Positions 36,174 to 44,645 of a DNA stretch of 64,000 nucleotides are shown piece after piece. The DNA is from Longimicrobiales bacterium. Lineage in GTDB: Bacteria > Gemmatimonadota > Gemmatimonadetes > Longimicrobiales > Gaopeijiaceae. Position 1 is the first letter of the stretch. Each line of letters starts with the position of its first letter. The notes beneath the pieces were generated by a model. That model did not search any database. It was not told the origin of the DNA and worked only from the letters and a program-made list of their open reading frames with translations. A program made the position numbers and the translations under genes. Where the stretch lies: the NCBI GenBank assembly GCA_028284495.1, contig JANQRP010000038.1:1-64000 (forward strand), given 5' to 3'.

Positions 36174-37616
36174 TTAGCGGCGTGTCGTGGTGTCCGGCGG
36201 CTGCACCGCGGGAGCCGAGTCCGCCACGACGGTCGCCCGCCCCACCGAGTCCGCCACCAGCTCGAGCGCCTCGAACCGCTCGCTCACGGGCACCACCCGC
36301 GTCCCGATCCGGACCCGCGGCTCGTCCGCCCAGCCCTCGATCGGCCGAAGTGCGTCCTCGGTGTAGCTGCTCCCCGGATTCCAGAGGATCCAGTCGCTCG
36401 CGCCCGCGTCGTAGGTGGCCTGGATCTGAGCGCGTACCTCGGGAGCCTCGTACCGGGGTGACCCGAGCGTGAAGTCCTGCAGCCAGGGAACGATGTCTCC
36501 GGCGACCTCGCCCGCGGAGTCGACGACCTCGGACCGGCGAGCCGCGTACTCGATCGACTCGTATACCACCTCGTACGGGTGCCAGTTGGGCGCGTCGAAG
36601 CCGAAGCTCCCCTCCCAGTAGTGGCTCGGGTAGACCATCGGGAGCGCCGCATCGACGCGATCGATGAACGACTCCCAGACCTGCCCGATCCCCACGTCAC
36701 GCCTGAAGATCGTCGTCACGCCGAACACGTCGGCCGTGACCCGGACATCGAGGTCCGTGGCGGCCAGGGCGTCACGCCCGTGGCTCAGGAAGGCCCTCAC
36801 GGCCTCGTCACGCGGACCGATCGTGTCGCCGGGGAAGACCGCGCGGGCCATGTCCGACGCGGGAGCGTCGGGGAAGCGCACGTAGTCCCACTGGATCTCC
36901 GGGAACCCCATCTCCGCAACCTCACGCGCGAGGTCGACGTGGTACTGCCACACGCCCTCGTTGTAGAGGTTCAGCCAGACGATGTCCTTGGAGTCGATCC
37001 AGGTGCCGCCCGCGGTGTCCTGGATCGCCAGTTCCGGACGCGCCGCCGCGAGCAGCGGGTCCTTCACGATCACGATGCGGGCGATCGGATAGATCCCTTC
37101 GGCCTCGAGCCGCCGAAGGAGCCCGGGGAGGTCGCGGATGCGGATCTCCTGATCCGCCCCGATCTCCGCGACGGCGGGGATGTTCGAGCGGTGGCTCACG
37201 TACCCCGTGGCGTCCTTGATGTCGATCACGAACGCGTTGATCTCGGTCCGTCGGGCAAGATCGACGAGTGCGTTCATCCGGTTCGTCGATCCGGCGGCCC
37301 AGGCGTTCAGATAGAGACCGCGGAGAGAATCGGGGCGGGCGAACGTCGGCCGGGCCCCGTCGGAAGCGGCCACCTCGACCTCGGGACCGGCACCGTCCGC
37401 GACGCCGCGCGACACCACGTCGTCGGTCGTTCCGGCGGACGGATTCCCGGGAACGCCGGCACCGACCGTCGTGTCGGCGGCCGGACTCGCCTCGACCGGC
37501 GCCCCACCCCGCACTTGGGCCGCGTCGGGTGACTCGGGCTCCGCACATCCCAGCGCCACGACCGTGAGCGCGACCGCGAGACGGGGATCGAACCACCGCG
37601 TGAACCGTGGGCGCAC
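36174..37616 (-). CDS. Lipoprotein with DUF4015-type putative glycoside hydrolase domain
   Basis: A 480-residue lipoprotein: GTG at 37616 gives an N-terminus ending in VVALGC, a lipobox. A low-complexity Ala/Pro/Asp linker precedes the domain of the DUF4015/GH13-like TIM-barrel family. Motifs include RGLYLNAWAAGSTNRMNALV, FVIDIKDATGYVSHRS, EIQWDYVRFPD, VTADVFGVTT and ALPMVYPSHYWEG. It presumably acts on polysaccharide outside the inner membrane, but no substrate is assigned to this family. It starts 5 bases after the rhodanese stop. Confidence 0.85.
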   Translation of the reverse strand: MRPRFTRWFDPRLAVALTVVALGCAEPESPDAAQVRGGAPVEASPAADTTVGAGVPGNPSAGTTDDVVSRGVADGAGPEVEVAASDGARPTFARPDSLRGLYLNAWAAGSTNRMNALVDLARRTEINAFVIDIKDATGYVSHRSNIPAVAEIGADQEIRIRDLPGLLRRLEAEGIYPIARIVIVKDPLLAAARPELAIQDTAGGTWIDSKDIVWLNLYNEGVWQYHVDLAREVAEMGFPEIQWDYVRFPDAPASDMARAVFPGDTIGPRDEAVRAFLSHGRDALAATDLDVRVTADVFGVTTIFRRDVGIGQVWESFIDRVDAALPMVYPSHYWEGSFGFDAPNWHPYEVVYESIEYAARRSEVVDSAGEVAGDIVPWLQDFTLGSPRYEAPEVRAQIQATYDAGASDWILWNPGSSYTEDALRPIEGWADEPRVRIGTRVVPVSERFEALELVADSVGRATVVADSAPAVQPPDTTTRR

Positions 37617-37621
37617 GACCC

Positions 37622-37951
37622 TCAGTACTCCTCGAGCGTCGGGTCCACGTCCGCACGCCACCCGAGCACGCCACCCGAGAGGTTGAGCACGTTCTCCCAC
37701 CCCTGACCGCGCAGGAACTCGGTGGCCCAGCCGGAGCGACTCCCCGACCGGCAGTAGAGCACGACGCTCGATTCCTTCGGGACCTCGGCGAAACGGGCCG
37801 GGAACTCCGCGATCGGGATCCGGACCTGACCGTGATCGGGGAGGTCCGCGACGTCCCGCTCCCAGGCCTCGCGAACGTCGACGAGCGTGATGTCGACGCC
37901 ATCGTCGAGCTGCCGGGCAAGGTCGGTCGGGGCGATCTCGGGGACGTTCAT
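37622..37951 (-). CDS. Rhodanese-like domain protein
   Basis: A 109-residue single-domain rhodanese. It has DITLVDVREAWERDVADLP, then IPIAEFPARFAEVP, then the active-site loop VVLYCRSGSRSGWATEFL with the catalytic Cys, and VLNLSGGVLGWRADVDP at the C-terminus. No signal peptide, so it is likely cytoplasmic, transferring sulfane sulfur. It lies immediately upstream of the GH-like lipoprotein with a 5-bp gap; a shared role is not obvious. Confidence 0.92.
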   Translation of the reverse strand: MNVPEIAPTDLARQLDDGVDITLVDVREAWERDVADLPDHGQVRIPIAEFPARFAEVPKESSVVLYCRSGSRSGWATEFLRGQGWENVLNLSGGVLGWRADVDPTLEEY

Positions 37952-38050
37952 GCGTTGCGGCGGGTTGGGCGATGGTCCGATCCGGAACGCCGGAAACGTA
38001 ATACAAGGTCCGTGCCGTGACAGCGATCGCCGACGCGGGTACCATCCGGC

Positions 38051-39118
38051 ATGACCAGACGTCGTTTCGCCCTCGGCTGCCTCGGTGCGCTCGCGCTACT
38101 CGTCGTCGCGACCTCCTTCACCGCGTGCTCGCCCGTCTACGTGATTCGCGCGGGCATCGCGGAGGCGAAGATCCTGGCGGCCAGGCGCCCGATCGCCGAC
38201 GTGATTCTCGACCCGGCGACGGACCAGCGAACCCGCGACATGCTCACCTTCGCGCGTGAGGCGCGGACGTTCGCGGTCGAGGACCTCGGGCTGAACGCCG
38301 GCGACTCCTACACGAGCTTCACGCGACTCGAATCGGACACCCTCGCGCTGGTACTGTCGGCGGCCTATCCGGACCGGCTTCAGAGCCGAACCTGGTGGTT
38401 CCCGATCGTCGGACGCGTGCCCTACCGTGGCTACTTCGACTACGATGCGGCCCGACGCGAGCAGGCGAAGCTCGACGACGACGGTTTCGACACCCTGCTC
38501 CGGCCGACCGGCGCCTTCAGCACGCTGGGCTGGTTCGCCGATCCGCTCCTCAGCACGCTTCTCCGGAGCGACGAGATCGAGCTGGTCGAGACGTTGATCC
38601 ACGAACTCAGCCACAATCATCTGTTCGTGCCGGGTCAGGTCCGCTTCAACGAGAGCTTCGCAACATTCGTGGGGCGGGCGGGTGCGGTGGAGTTCTTCTG
38701 CGGGAGAGAGGGTGGAGGGCCGGACACGCTCCGATGTCTTCGCGCCGAGGCCCGATGGCGGGACGTGCAGACCTGGAGCGGATTCATGGATGGGACGATC
38801 GACGCCCTCCAGGCCGTCTACTCCGACACGACGCTGGCGGCGGACGACAAGCTCGCACGCCGGGAAGCCGTCTGGCTCGAGCAGCGCGCCCTCTTCGAGT
38901 CGGAGATCGCGCCCGCGCTCGAGTCGCTGCGGTTCGGCTCCTTCATGGCCGAGCCGCTGAACAACGCCGTTCTTCTCGGCCAGATGCGCTACTACCACCG
39001 CATCCCCGACTTCGCGTCCCTGCTCGAACGGGAAGGCTCCGTGAGGGCGTCCGTCGCCCGCTTCGTGGAGGCCACGCGGGACGGAGGGGATCCGTGGGGG
39101 CCACTCGGGGGCAGCTGA
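38051..39118 (+). CDS. Putative aminopeptidase lipoprotein (PF10023 type)
   Basis: A 355-residue lipoprotein with N-terminal arginines and lipobox SFTAC. The body matches the bacterial putative aminopeptidase family (PF10023): YYVIRAG-like QVYVIRAGIAEAKIL at the start, RTWWFPIVGRVPYRGYFDY, and the zinc site ETLIHELSHNHLFVPGQVRFNESFATFVGR, where HELSH and the following Glu are the expected ligands. It is divergent from the rhodanese gene. Export means it should act in the periplasm. Function in the family has not been shown to my knowledge. Confidence 0.85.
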   Translation: MTRRRFALGCLGALALLVVATSFTACSPVYVIRAGIAEAKILAARRPIADVILDPATDQRTRDMLTFAREARTFAVEDLGLNAGDSYTSFTRLESDTLALVLSAAYPDRLQSRTWWFPIVGRVPYRGYFDYDAARREQAKLDDDGFDTLLRPTGAFSTLGWFADPLLSTLLRSDEIELVETLIHELSHNHLFVPGQVRFNESFATFVGRAGAVEFFCGREGGGPDTLRCLRAEARWRDVQTWSGFMDGTIDALQAVYSDTTLAADDKLARREAVWLEQRALFESEIAPALESLRFGSFMAEPLNNAVLLGQMRYYHRIPDFASLLEREGSVRASVARFVEATRDGGDPWGPLGGS

Positions 39119-39335
39119 ACACCGGATCCGACCCGTGTTCCGTCGTAGCCCGACTCGGACACGGCTGTCCCCGGATCGGGACAGATCTCGCGGTCGCAGC
39201 CTGCCCGCATGTCTCCGGAACGGCGTGGTGCAGCGGGATCACGACCGTGCCGACCCTCGGCACCTCTCTTGCAACCGGGTGTATGGACGTCCGCGGTCCT
39301 CACCGGGCCGCACGCTTCGCGCAGGAGGCAGCACG

Positions 39336-40124
39336 ATGAACCCCCGATCCACGTACCGCCGCCCGTCGGCGGGGATCCCGACATCCCGATCCGTCGCCGC
39401 CGCCGTGCTCGCCGCGGCGGCGCTGGGCGTGTCCGCACCCGCGGCCGTGCAGGCGCAGGACTCGGACTTCCTCTTCCGGAACCCCCGGGTCACGCTCGCC
39501 TTCCATGGCGGCTTCCACATGCCGGGTGCCGACAGCGAGGTGTTCGACTTCACCACCGACAACCTCACCGTGAACCCGGGGGACTTCGACTCCCCGGCGT
39601 TTCGGGGCGAGCTGTCGATCCGGATCGCCGACCGTGTCGACCTCTCGATCGACGCGTCGTGGAGCTCTTCCGAGATCGTATCGGAGTCCCGGCGCTTCGA
39701 AGGCACCGACGACCTCCCGATCATCCAGACGACGGAGTTCCGACAGACACCGGTGAGCTTCAACCTGAAGTACTATGTTCAGGAGCGGGGCCGGTCGGTG
39801 GGCAACCTCGCCTGGATTCCCCGGCGCTTCTCGGCGTACGTGGGAGCCGGCGTGGGCATCGCGAACTACGAGTTCGAACAGCGTGGCGAGTTCGTGATCG
39901 AGGAGACACTCGAGATCGTCCGAGCTCGGCTGACCTCCACATCCACCGGGTCACTCGCCCAGGTGATCGCGGGTGCGGAGTATGCCTTCACGCCTCGCGC
40001 GGTGCTGGTTCTCGACGGCCGCCATCGATGGGCGGCCGCGGAAATGCGTGATGACTGGGTGGAGTTCGACGACATCGATCTGTCCGGCTTTTCTCTCTCC
40101 CTCGGAATCGGGCTGAGACTCTGA
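39336..40124 (+). CDS. Outer-membrane beta-barrel protein
   Basis: A 262-residue exported protein. The ATG at 39336 has a strong AGGAGGC ribosome site about 7 bases upstream; an earlier reading frame extension lacks such a site. A signal peptide ends near AAVQAQ. The rest alternates short hydrophobic and polar segments typical of a small beta-barrel: VTLAFHGGFHMPGADSEVFD, FRGELSIRIADRVDLSIDAS, FSAYVGAGVGIANYEFE and a C-terminal SGFSLSLGIGLRL ending in Leu. OmpA-like or OmpW-like barrel without assigned function. Its TGA overlaps the next ATG (TGATG). Confidence 0.7.
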   Translation: MNPRSTYRRPSAGIPTSRSVAAAVLAAAALGVSAPAAVQAQDSDFLFRNPRVTLAFHGGFHMPGADSEVFDFTTDNLTVNPGDFDSPAFRGELSIRIADRVDLSIDASWSSSEIVSESRRFEGTDDLPIIQTTEFRQTPVSFNLKYYVQERGRSVGNLAWIPRRFSAYVGAGVGIANYEFEQRGEFVIEETLEIVRARLTSTSTGSLAQVIAGAEYAFTPRAVLVLDGRHRWAAAEMRDDWVEFDDIDLSGFSLSLGIGLRL

Positions 40125-41314
40125 TGATCAGGATCAACGACCTTCGAATCGTGACCCCCGCGGCTTTGGCCGGCGGGATCCTTCTCGCTTCCTCGGCCGC
40201 CGTGTCGGCCCAGGACACCACGCCCGATACGCGCTGGCTGCCGTGGACCGGCTGCTGGCAGGCGGCCGACGCCGATGCCGGGCTGCTCTGCGTTCAGCAG
40301 GCCGATGGCGGAGTGGAGTTCCTGTCGGTCGGTGAAGAGGGCGTCATCAGCGACGAGACGATCGTCGCCGACGGCCAGATCCGGGCGATCGAGGACGAAA
40401 CGTGCGAAGGCACGACCTCGGCCGAGTTCTCGCCGGACAGCGAGCGGGTCTACCTCCGCGAGTCGATCGACTGCAACGGCTCCCGCGAGGTGTCGACCGG
40501 CCTGATCGCGATGGTGTCGCCGAGCGAGTGGGTCGACATCCGCGGCTCCGAGAGCGGTGAAGCGGTGTGGACGCGGACGTTCCGCCGTGTGTCCGACGAG
40601 TACGCGACCTCCCGCGGCTTCCCCGACGCGAACAACGACGACGATCTCTCGGCGCGCATGCTCCGCTGGCGCGCGTCCGAACCTTCGAACTTCGACGACC
40701 TGATGGAGGTCTACGCGCGGACGGGATCGGGGGTCACCCGGGCCTGGGTCGCCGAGCAGCTCGACCCGCTTCCGGTGAATGCCGCGACGCTGGTCGAGCT
40801 CGACGAGGCCGGCCTCCCCGAGGAGGTCATCGATGTCGTGGTCGCCCACGCCTTCCCGGACGAGTTCGCGCTCGCGCGAAGTGGCGACTACGAGCGTCGC
40901 CCGTCGGACGTCGCGCGCGCCTATCCGGCCGGTGTGGCCTACGCGGGCGTCGACCCGTGGTTCGGCGGGTTCTGGAGCCCGTGGAGCTATCGGTACCACG
41001 GCTTCGGCGGATTCGGTGGGTTCGGTTTCCGTGGGGGCTGGGGATGGCCCTACAACGACCGCATCATCATCGTAGAGCGCCGTGACATTCCCGGAGGGGG
41101 CTCCAATGCCGGCTTCGTCCGGCCCCGGCCCGGCGGGGGCTACAGCTGGGGGGGTGGCTCCTCCGGCGGCGGCGCCCAGCCGGCCCGCGTGAGCGGCGGC
41201 GGCGGCACGACCCGCACCGGCGTGTCGTCCTCGGGTGGCGTGAGCGGTGGGCGCGCGACGGGCCGCACGGCGAAGCCGCGACGGACCGGCGGCGGCGGGG
41301 AACAGCTCTTCTAG
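40124..41314 (+). CDS. Secreted protein with glycine-rich C-terminus
   Basis: A 396-residue exported protein (signal ending SAAVSAQ). The N-terminal half has WLPWTGCWQAADADAGLLC, a pattern common in Gemmatimonadota secreted proteins. The middle is helical (AGLPEEVIDVVVAHAFPDEF). The C-terminal ~120 residues are rich in Gly with Trp, Phe, Tyr and Arg, including FGGFGGFGFRGGWGWPYND and SGGGGTTRTG repeats, a low-complexity surface region. No domain recognised. It is coupled to the barrel protein gene and may form a pair with it. Confidence 0.65.
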   Translation: MIRINDLRIVTPAALAGGILLASSAAVSAQDTTPDTRWLPWTGCWQAADADAGLLCVQQADGGVEFLSVGEEGVISDETIVADGQIRAIEDETCEGTTSAEFSPDSERVYLRESIDCNGSREVSTGLIAMVSPSEWVDIRGSESGEAVWTRTFRRVSDEYATSRGFPDANNDDDLSARMLRWRASEPSNFDDLMEVYARTGSGVTRAWVAEQLDPLPVNAATLVELDEAGLPEEVIDVVVAHAFPDEFALARSGDYERRPSDVARAYPAGVAYAGVDPWFGGFWSPWSYRYHGFGGFGGFGFRGGWGWPYNDRIIIVERRDIPGGGSNAGFVRPRPGGGYSWGGGSSGGGAQPARVSGGGGTTRTGVSSSGGVSGGRATGRTAKPRRTGGGGEQLF

Positions 41315-41398
41315 GAGTCTCACCGCGCGCCAGAACGGCGTTTCGCGATCGGGGGGTGTGCGCATAGGATGCTGCACACCCCTCTTCGCGTATCCGCC

Positions 41399-42721
41399 AT
41401 GGACATTTCCTCCCGACGGCCCGGTGCAGCGCCCGGTCGGGCTCTCGTAGCCCCGTTCCTCCTCACCGCGCTCGCGCTTGGCGGTTGCCGCGGTGACGGC
41501 GGCACCGCAGCCGACGAACGACTCGTCTCGGACGTGCCCGAGCTCACGCTCGTCGAGGAGCTTCGCATCGGGAGCTTCGACGACCCGGACCTCGGCTTCA
41601 GTCGTATCGGCCGCGCGGATGTCGATCGGGACGGCCGCATCTTCGTATCCGAAGTCCAGGCGGCCGAGATCCGCGTGTTCGACGCTGAAGGTCGCTTCCT
41701 CCACCGCTTCGGGCGGCGTGGGGAAGGGCCGGGCGAGTTCGAACGGATGGGCGCAATGGGCGTGACGGGGGACACCGTGTGGGTGGTCGAGATCCTCAAC
41801 AACCGTGTCACCCTGTTCACGCGGGAGGGTGAACTGATCTCCGCGCGGAACGCGAATCCGGTCCGGATCCTGGTGCCCGAGTGCTCCGGATACGTCTCGC
41901 CTCAGGGTCTGATGCCCGACGGGACCTTCTGGAGCTGGATGAGCTCGATTCGTTGCTCCGCCGACGACCGCGAGAATGACGTCGGGGAGAACGACAGTAT
42001 CCCGGTCCCACGGGTTCGGTTCGACGCGACGGGGGAGATCGTCGACACGGTCGGATGGGATCCGATTCCCCCTCCGACCATGCGGCCGCCGCCTGGGTTC
42101 GAGCGCTTCGAGTTCATCCCCCCGATCCAGGTTGGTGACGACAGGTACAGGGTTCCGACTCCGCCGCGACCGCGGCGCCTCCACTGGGAGGGCCTGCCCG
42201 ACGGCAAGCTCGTGGTCGACGTGCGGCTGCCCGTGACGAACGACGTGTCTGCATTTCTTGTCGTGCGGCTCGATCTGGCCGGGGATACCATATGGTCACG
42301 CTCCATCCGGTACCGGCCGACCGAGATCACGGACGAGTATCTCGACGCCCTGGCCGACGATGCCGCTCGGAGCGGACCCGGCATGATCATGAACGGTGCT
42401 ATGGTCGAACCCGACCTGTCGCCCGACCAGGTCGAGCGCGCACGTTCGCGGATCCGCGCCGAGATGGATTTCCCACCGTTCCACCCGCCCGTCGGAAGCT
42501 CGTACACCACCTCCGACGGCTCTCTGTGGCTGCGGATCGAGGGCCAGAGCACGGGAGATGGAACGATGGTGCTCCTGCTCGGTCCGGACGGGTCGACGCG
42601 AGGCCGCATGCGCCTCCGCGACCGCGCGCGGGTCCTGTGGCGATCGGGCGAGACGATTCTCGTGAGCGAGCCCGACGACTTCGACGTTCCGTGGCTGGTG
42701 CGCTACCGGATCGAGGGCTGA
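41399..42721 (+). CDS. Six-bladed beta-propeller lipoprotein
   Basis: A 440-residue lipoprotein (alternative ATG 10 codons upstream at 41369). The signal ends in ALGGC, a lipobox. It shares the family signature RFGRRGEGPGEFERMGA and propeller units such as GRADVDRDGRIFVSE and VRLDLAGDTIWSRSI with the two propeller lipoproteins at 12683-13876 and 14784-15995. The segment from about 300 to 370 is longer than in those two. Convergent with the next gene. Ligand unknown. Confidence 0.82.
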   Translation: MDISSRRPGAAPGRALVAPFLLTALALGGCRGDGGTAADERLVSDVPELTLVEELRIGSFDDPDLGFSRIGRADVDRDGRIFVSEVQAAEIRVFDAEGRFLHRFGRRGEGPGEFERMGAMGVTGDTVWVVEILNNRVTLFTREGELISARNANPVRILVPECSGYVSPQGLMPDGTFWSWMSSIRCSADDRENDVGENDSIPVPRVRFDATGEIVDTVGWDPIPPPTMRPPPGFERFEFIPPIQVGDDRYRVPTPPRPRRLHWEGLPDGKLVVDVRLPVTNDVSAFLVVRLDLAGDTIWSRSIRYRPTEITDEYLDALADDAARSGPGMIMNGAMVEPDLSPDQVERARSRIRAEMDFPPFHPPVGSSYTTSDGSLWLRIEGQSTGDGTMVLLLGPDGSTRGRMRLRDRARVLWRSGETILVSEPDDFDVPWLVRYRIEG

Positions 42722-42754
42722 CGTCGAAGGACGTGCCGAACCGGCCGGCCGCCG

Positions 42755-44482
42755 TTACCTCGACCGTCCGGCAGCCCGCACCTCCAGCTCCCGCGTCACG
42801 TCCACCGCCTCCTCGCCCCCTCCGACCCTGAGTCGCAGTCGGTACCGCCCGGGCGACGTGTCCGAGAGGTCGAGGGTCCACACGCCCGAGAATCCGTCGT
42901 CTCCCGTCGGCTCCGACCACGCGATCCGGAGCGGAGCGTCGCCCTCGAGCAGCCCGGCCGCCTCTCCGATGCGTCGCAGCAGACCCGGCCGGTCGAGAGA
43001 CTCGAGGGTGACCTCCACCGCGATCGAACTCGCCTCACGGGGTCCGTACAGCTCCATGTAGACGCCCACGACGTCGCCCTGCTCCCAGTCGGACGCACCC
43101 CGAGCCTGCGGCAGGACGTCGCCGAGGTCGTTCATGGCGGGGTCCGCGGCGGAGGCGCGGAAGAGCAGCAGATCGGACGCCCGGATCCGGGAGGCGGGGT
43201 CGGAGGGAAGGCGATGTGCGAACCGCGCCCGCCCCACGCCGCGAGGGGTGCCGGTCTCGATGCCCACGAGCCAGACGTCGTTCGGCACCACCACCGTCAG
43301 GGGCCTCCCGGGTCCGGCCACGTCGCCCGTCACACTCGCCACACGTCGCCCGTCGACCGACGCGACCACGAGGTGGACGGACTCGACCGGACCGAGCGTG
43401 GAGAAGGGGCCACGCGGTGGTTCCGTGAGAGCGACGACGAGGATGGAGTCACCGCGTTCGAAGAAGGCGACCTGACTCGGGATCGCCTCCAGCCCCCCGA
43501 ACGGGGTCCGGATCCTGAAGTCGTCCCGCTCTCCCACGAAGCGCCAGTCGTCGGCCTCGAGTCGGCGAGGATCCGCGATGGCGTCCGCTGCGGACAGGAT
43601 CGACAGCGTCGGCGGGCCCGCCCGAGGCCGTCGCCACGCATGCCCGATGTTCAGCCGGTGGGGGTCACCCCGCATGGTCTCGCGGTGATGATCGCGGGAG
43701 TGACCGACCCCGTCCGTCACGAAGCCGCCGCCCTCCTGACGCTCCTCCTGCTGATCGTCGTGGAGTTCGGTCCAGGCCATCCGCCCGAGCCACTCCGCCC
43801 TGGCCTCGTTCCCCGGCCGTGACCACGCCGGATCCGCGAGAGACCAGACGGCTTCGAGGCGCCGCCACCGTTCGACGCACTCCTCCGCCTCGTACGGCTC
43901 GATCGCCCGCTTCTCCACCACCCACTCCAGCTCGCTCCACGCGCACGCCTCCGGCTCCGGCATCAGCCGGACGGCGCTGTCGAGCACCACCTCGGCCGCA
44001 AGCAGATCGCCACGCTCGTAGAGCACGTGGCCATCGAGCATCGCGCACCACCACCGCTCGGCCGCGCAGGCCCCGGCGAGGTCCGCGGCCGCGTCGAAGC
44101 GACCGTCCCGGGTTAGCGCGAACACCCCCTGCCCGATCGTCCCCGCATCCTCCGCTGCCGCTCGGGCCCGGGCGGCGATCTCGTCCGAGCGACGGAGCCA
44201 GTCGTAGCAGCGGGGCACGTCCGGGTTCATGGCGCAGTGATCCGGCGTCCAGACGCCGAGCTGGTTCCGACAGCTGACCTGACCGCCCGATCCCTCGTCG
44301 CACGCGACCGGGCTCCGGTACTCGAGATACTGTCGATTCCGGAGACGTTCGATCTCGGCACGCATCCGCGCCTCGGGCGTGACCGGCTCGGGCGTCTGCG
44401 TCGGGGCGCACGCCATGGCGGGGGCCACCACCGCGAGCAGCACGGCCGCGTACCCCCATGTACTCCGCCATGACCCGATCAT
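42755..44482 (-). CDS. Secreted lipoprotein-like protein with GWxTD-like region
   Basis: A 575-residue exported protein. RBS-like GGAGGCAGG precedes ATG 44482; the signal ends in VVAPAMAC, a likely lipobox. Cys pairs and TPR-like helices follow (about 60-230). LADPAWSRPGNEARAEWLGRM resembles the GWxTD-type segment common in Gemmatimonadota. The C-terminal half holds beta-domain segments with VVGVYMELYGPREASSI and GLLRRIGEAAGLLEGDAPL. The same layout and C-terminal domain occur in the protein at 60990-63563, so the two are paralogues. Function unknown. Confidence 0.7.
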   Translation of the reverse strand: MIGSWRSTWGYAAVLLAVVAPAMACAPTQTPEPVTPEARMRAEIERLRNRQYLEYRSPVACDEGSGGQVSCRNQLGVWTPDHCAMNPDVPRCYDWLRRSDEIAARARAAAEDAGTIGQGVFALTRDGRFDAAADLAGACAAERWWCAMLDGHVLYERGDLLAAEVVLDSAVRLMPEPEACAWSELEWVVEKRAIEPYEAEECVERWRRLEAVWSLADPAWSRPGNEARAEWLGRMAWTELHDDQQEERQEGGGFVTDGVGHSRDHHRETMRGDPHRLNIGHAWRRPRAGPPTLSILSAADAIADPRRLEADDWRFVGERDDFRIRTPFGGLEAIPSQVAFFERGDSILVVALTEPPRGPFSTLGPVESVHLVVASVDGRRVASVTGDVAGPGRPLTVVVPNDVWLVGIETGTPRGVGRARFAHRLPSDPASRIRASDLLLFRASAADPAMNDLGDVLPQARGASDWEQGDVVGVYMELYGPREASSIAVEVTLESLDRPGLLRRIGEAAGLLEGDAPLRIAWSEPTGDDGFSGVWTLDLSDTSPGRYRLRLRVGGGEEAVDVTRELEVRAAGRSR

Positions 44483-44571
44483 CCTGCCTCCGCGCTCGGG
44501 GTCCAGGTCGCCGGCGTCGAATCTCCGTCGATGACGGCGTATCCGGCAAGAATTCGCCGGACCGGCCCCCT

Positions 44572-44598
44572 TTGGATGAAACCCCGGCGGGTATAGGT
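44572..44598 (+). promoter_or_regulatory. Candidate leuS promoter
   Basis: TTTGGA (44572-44577) and TATAGG (44593-44598) are 15 bases apart, 48 bp before the leuS GTG start. The -10 is a reasonable match to the sigma-70 form; the -35 and the spacing are poor, so confidence is low. Confidence 0.3.
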
Positions 44599-44645
44599 TT
44601 TCAGGCTCCGCGAACCCCCACGACCGCGGAACCTCTGCCCGCAAC

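Noticed and set aside
39165..39263. Two small hairpins (CTGTCCC/GGGACAG and GTGCCGA/TCGGCAC) before the barrel gene
   Set aside because: They may form weak terminators of the preceding gene, but neither has a T-run, so I do not list them.
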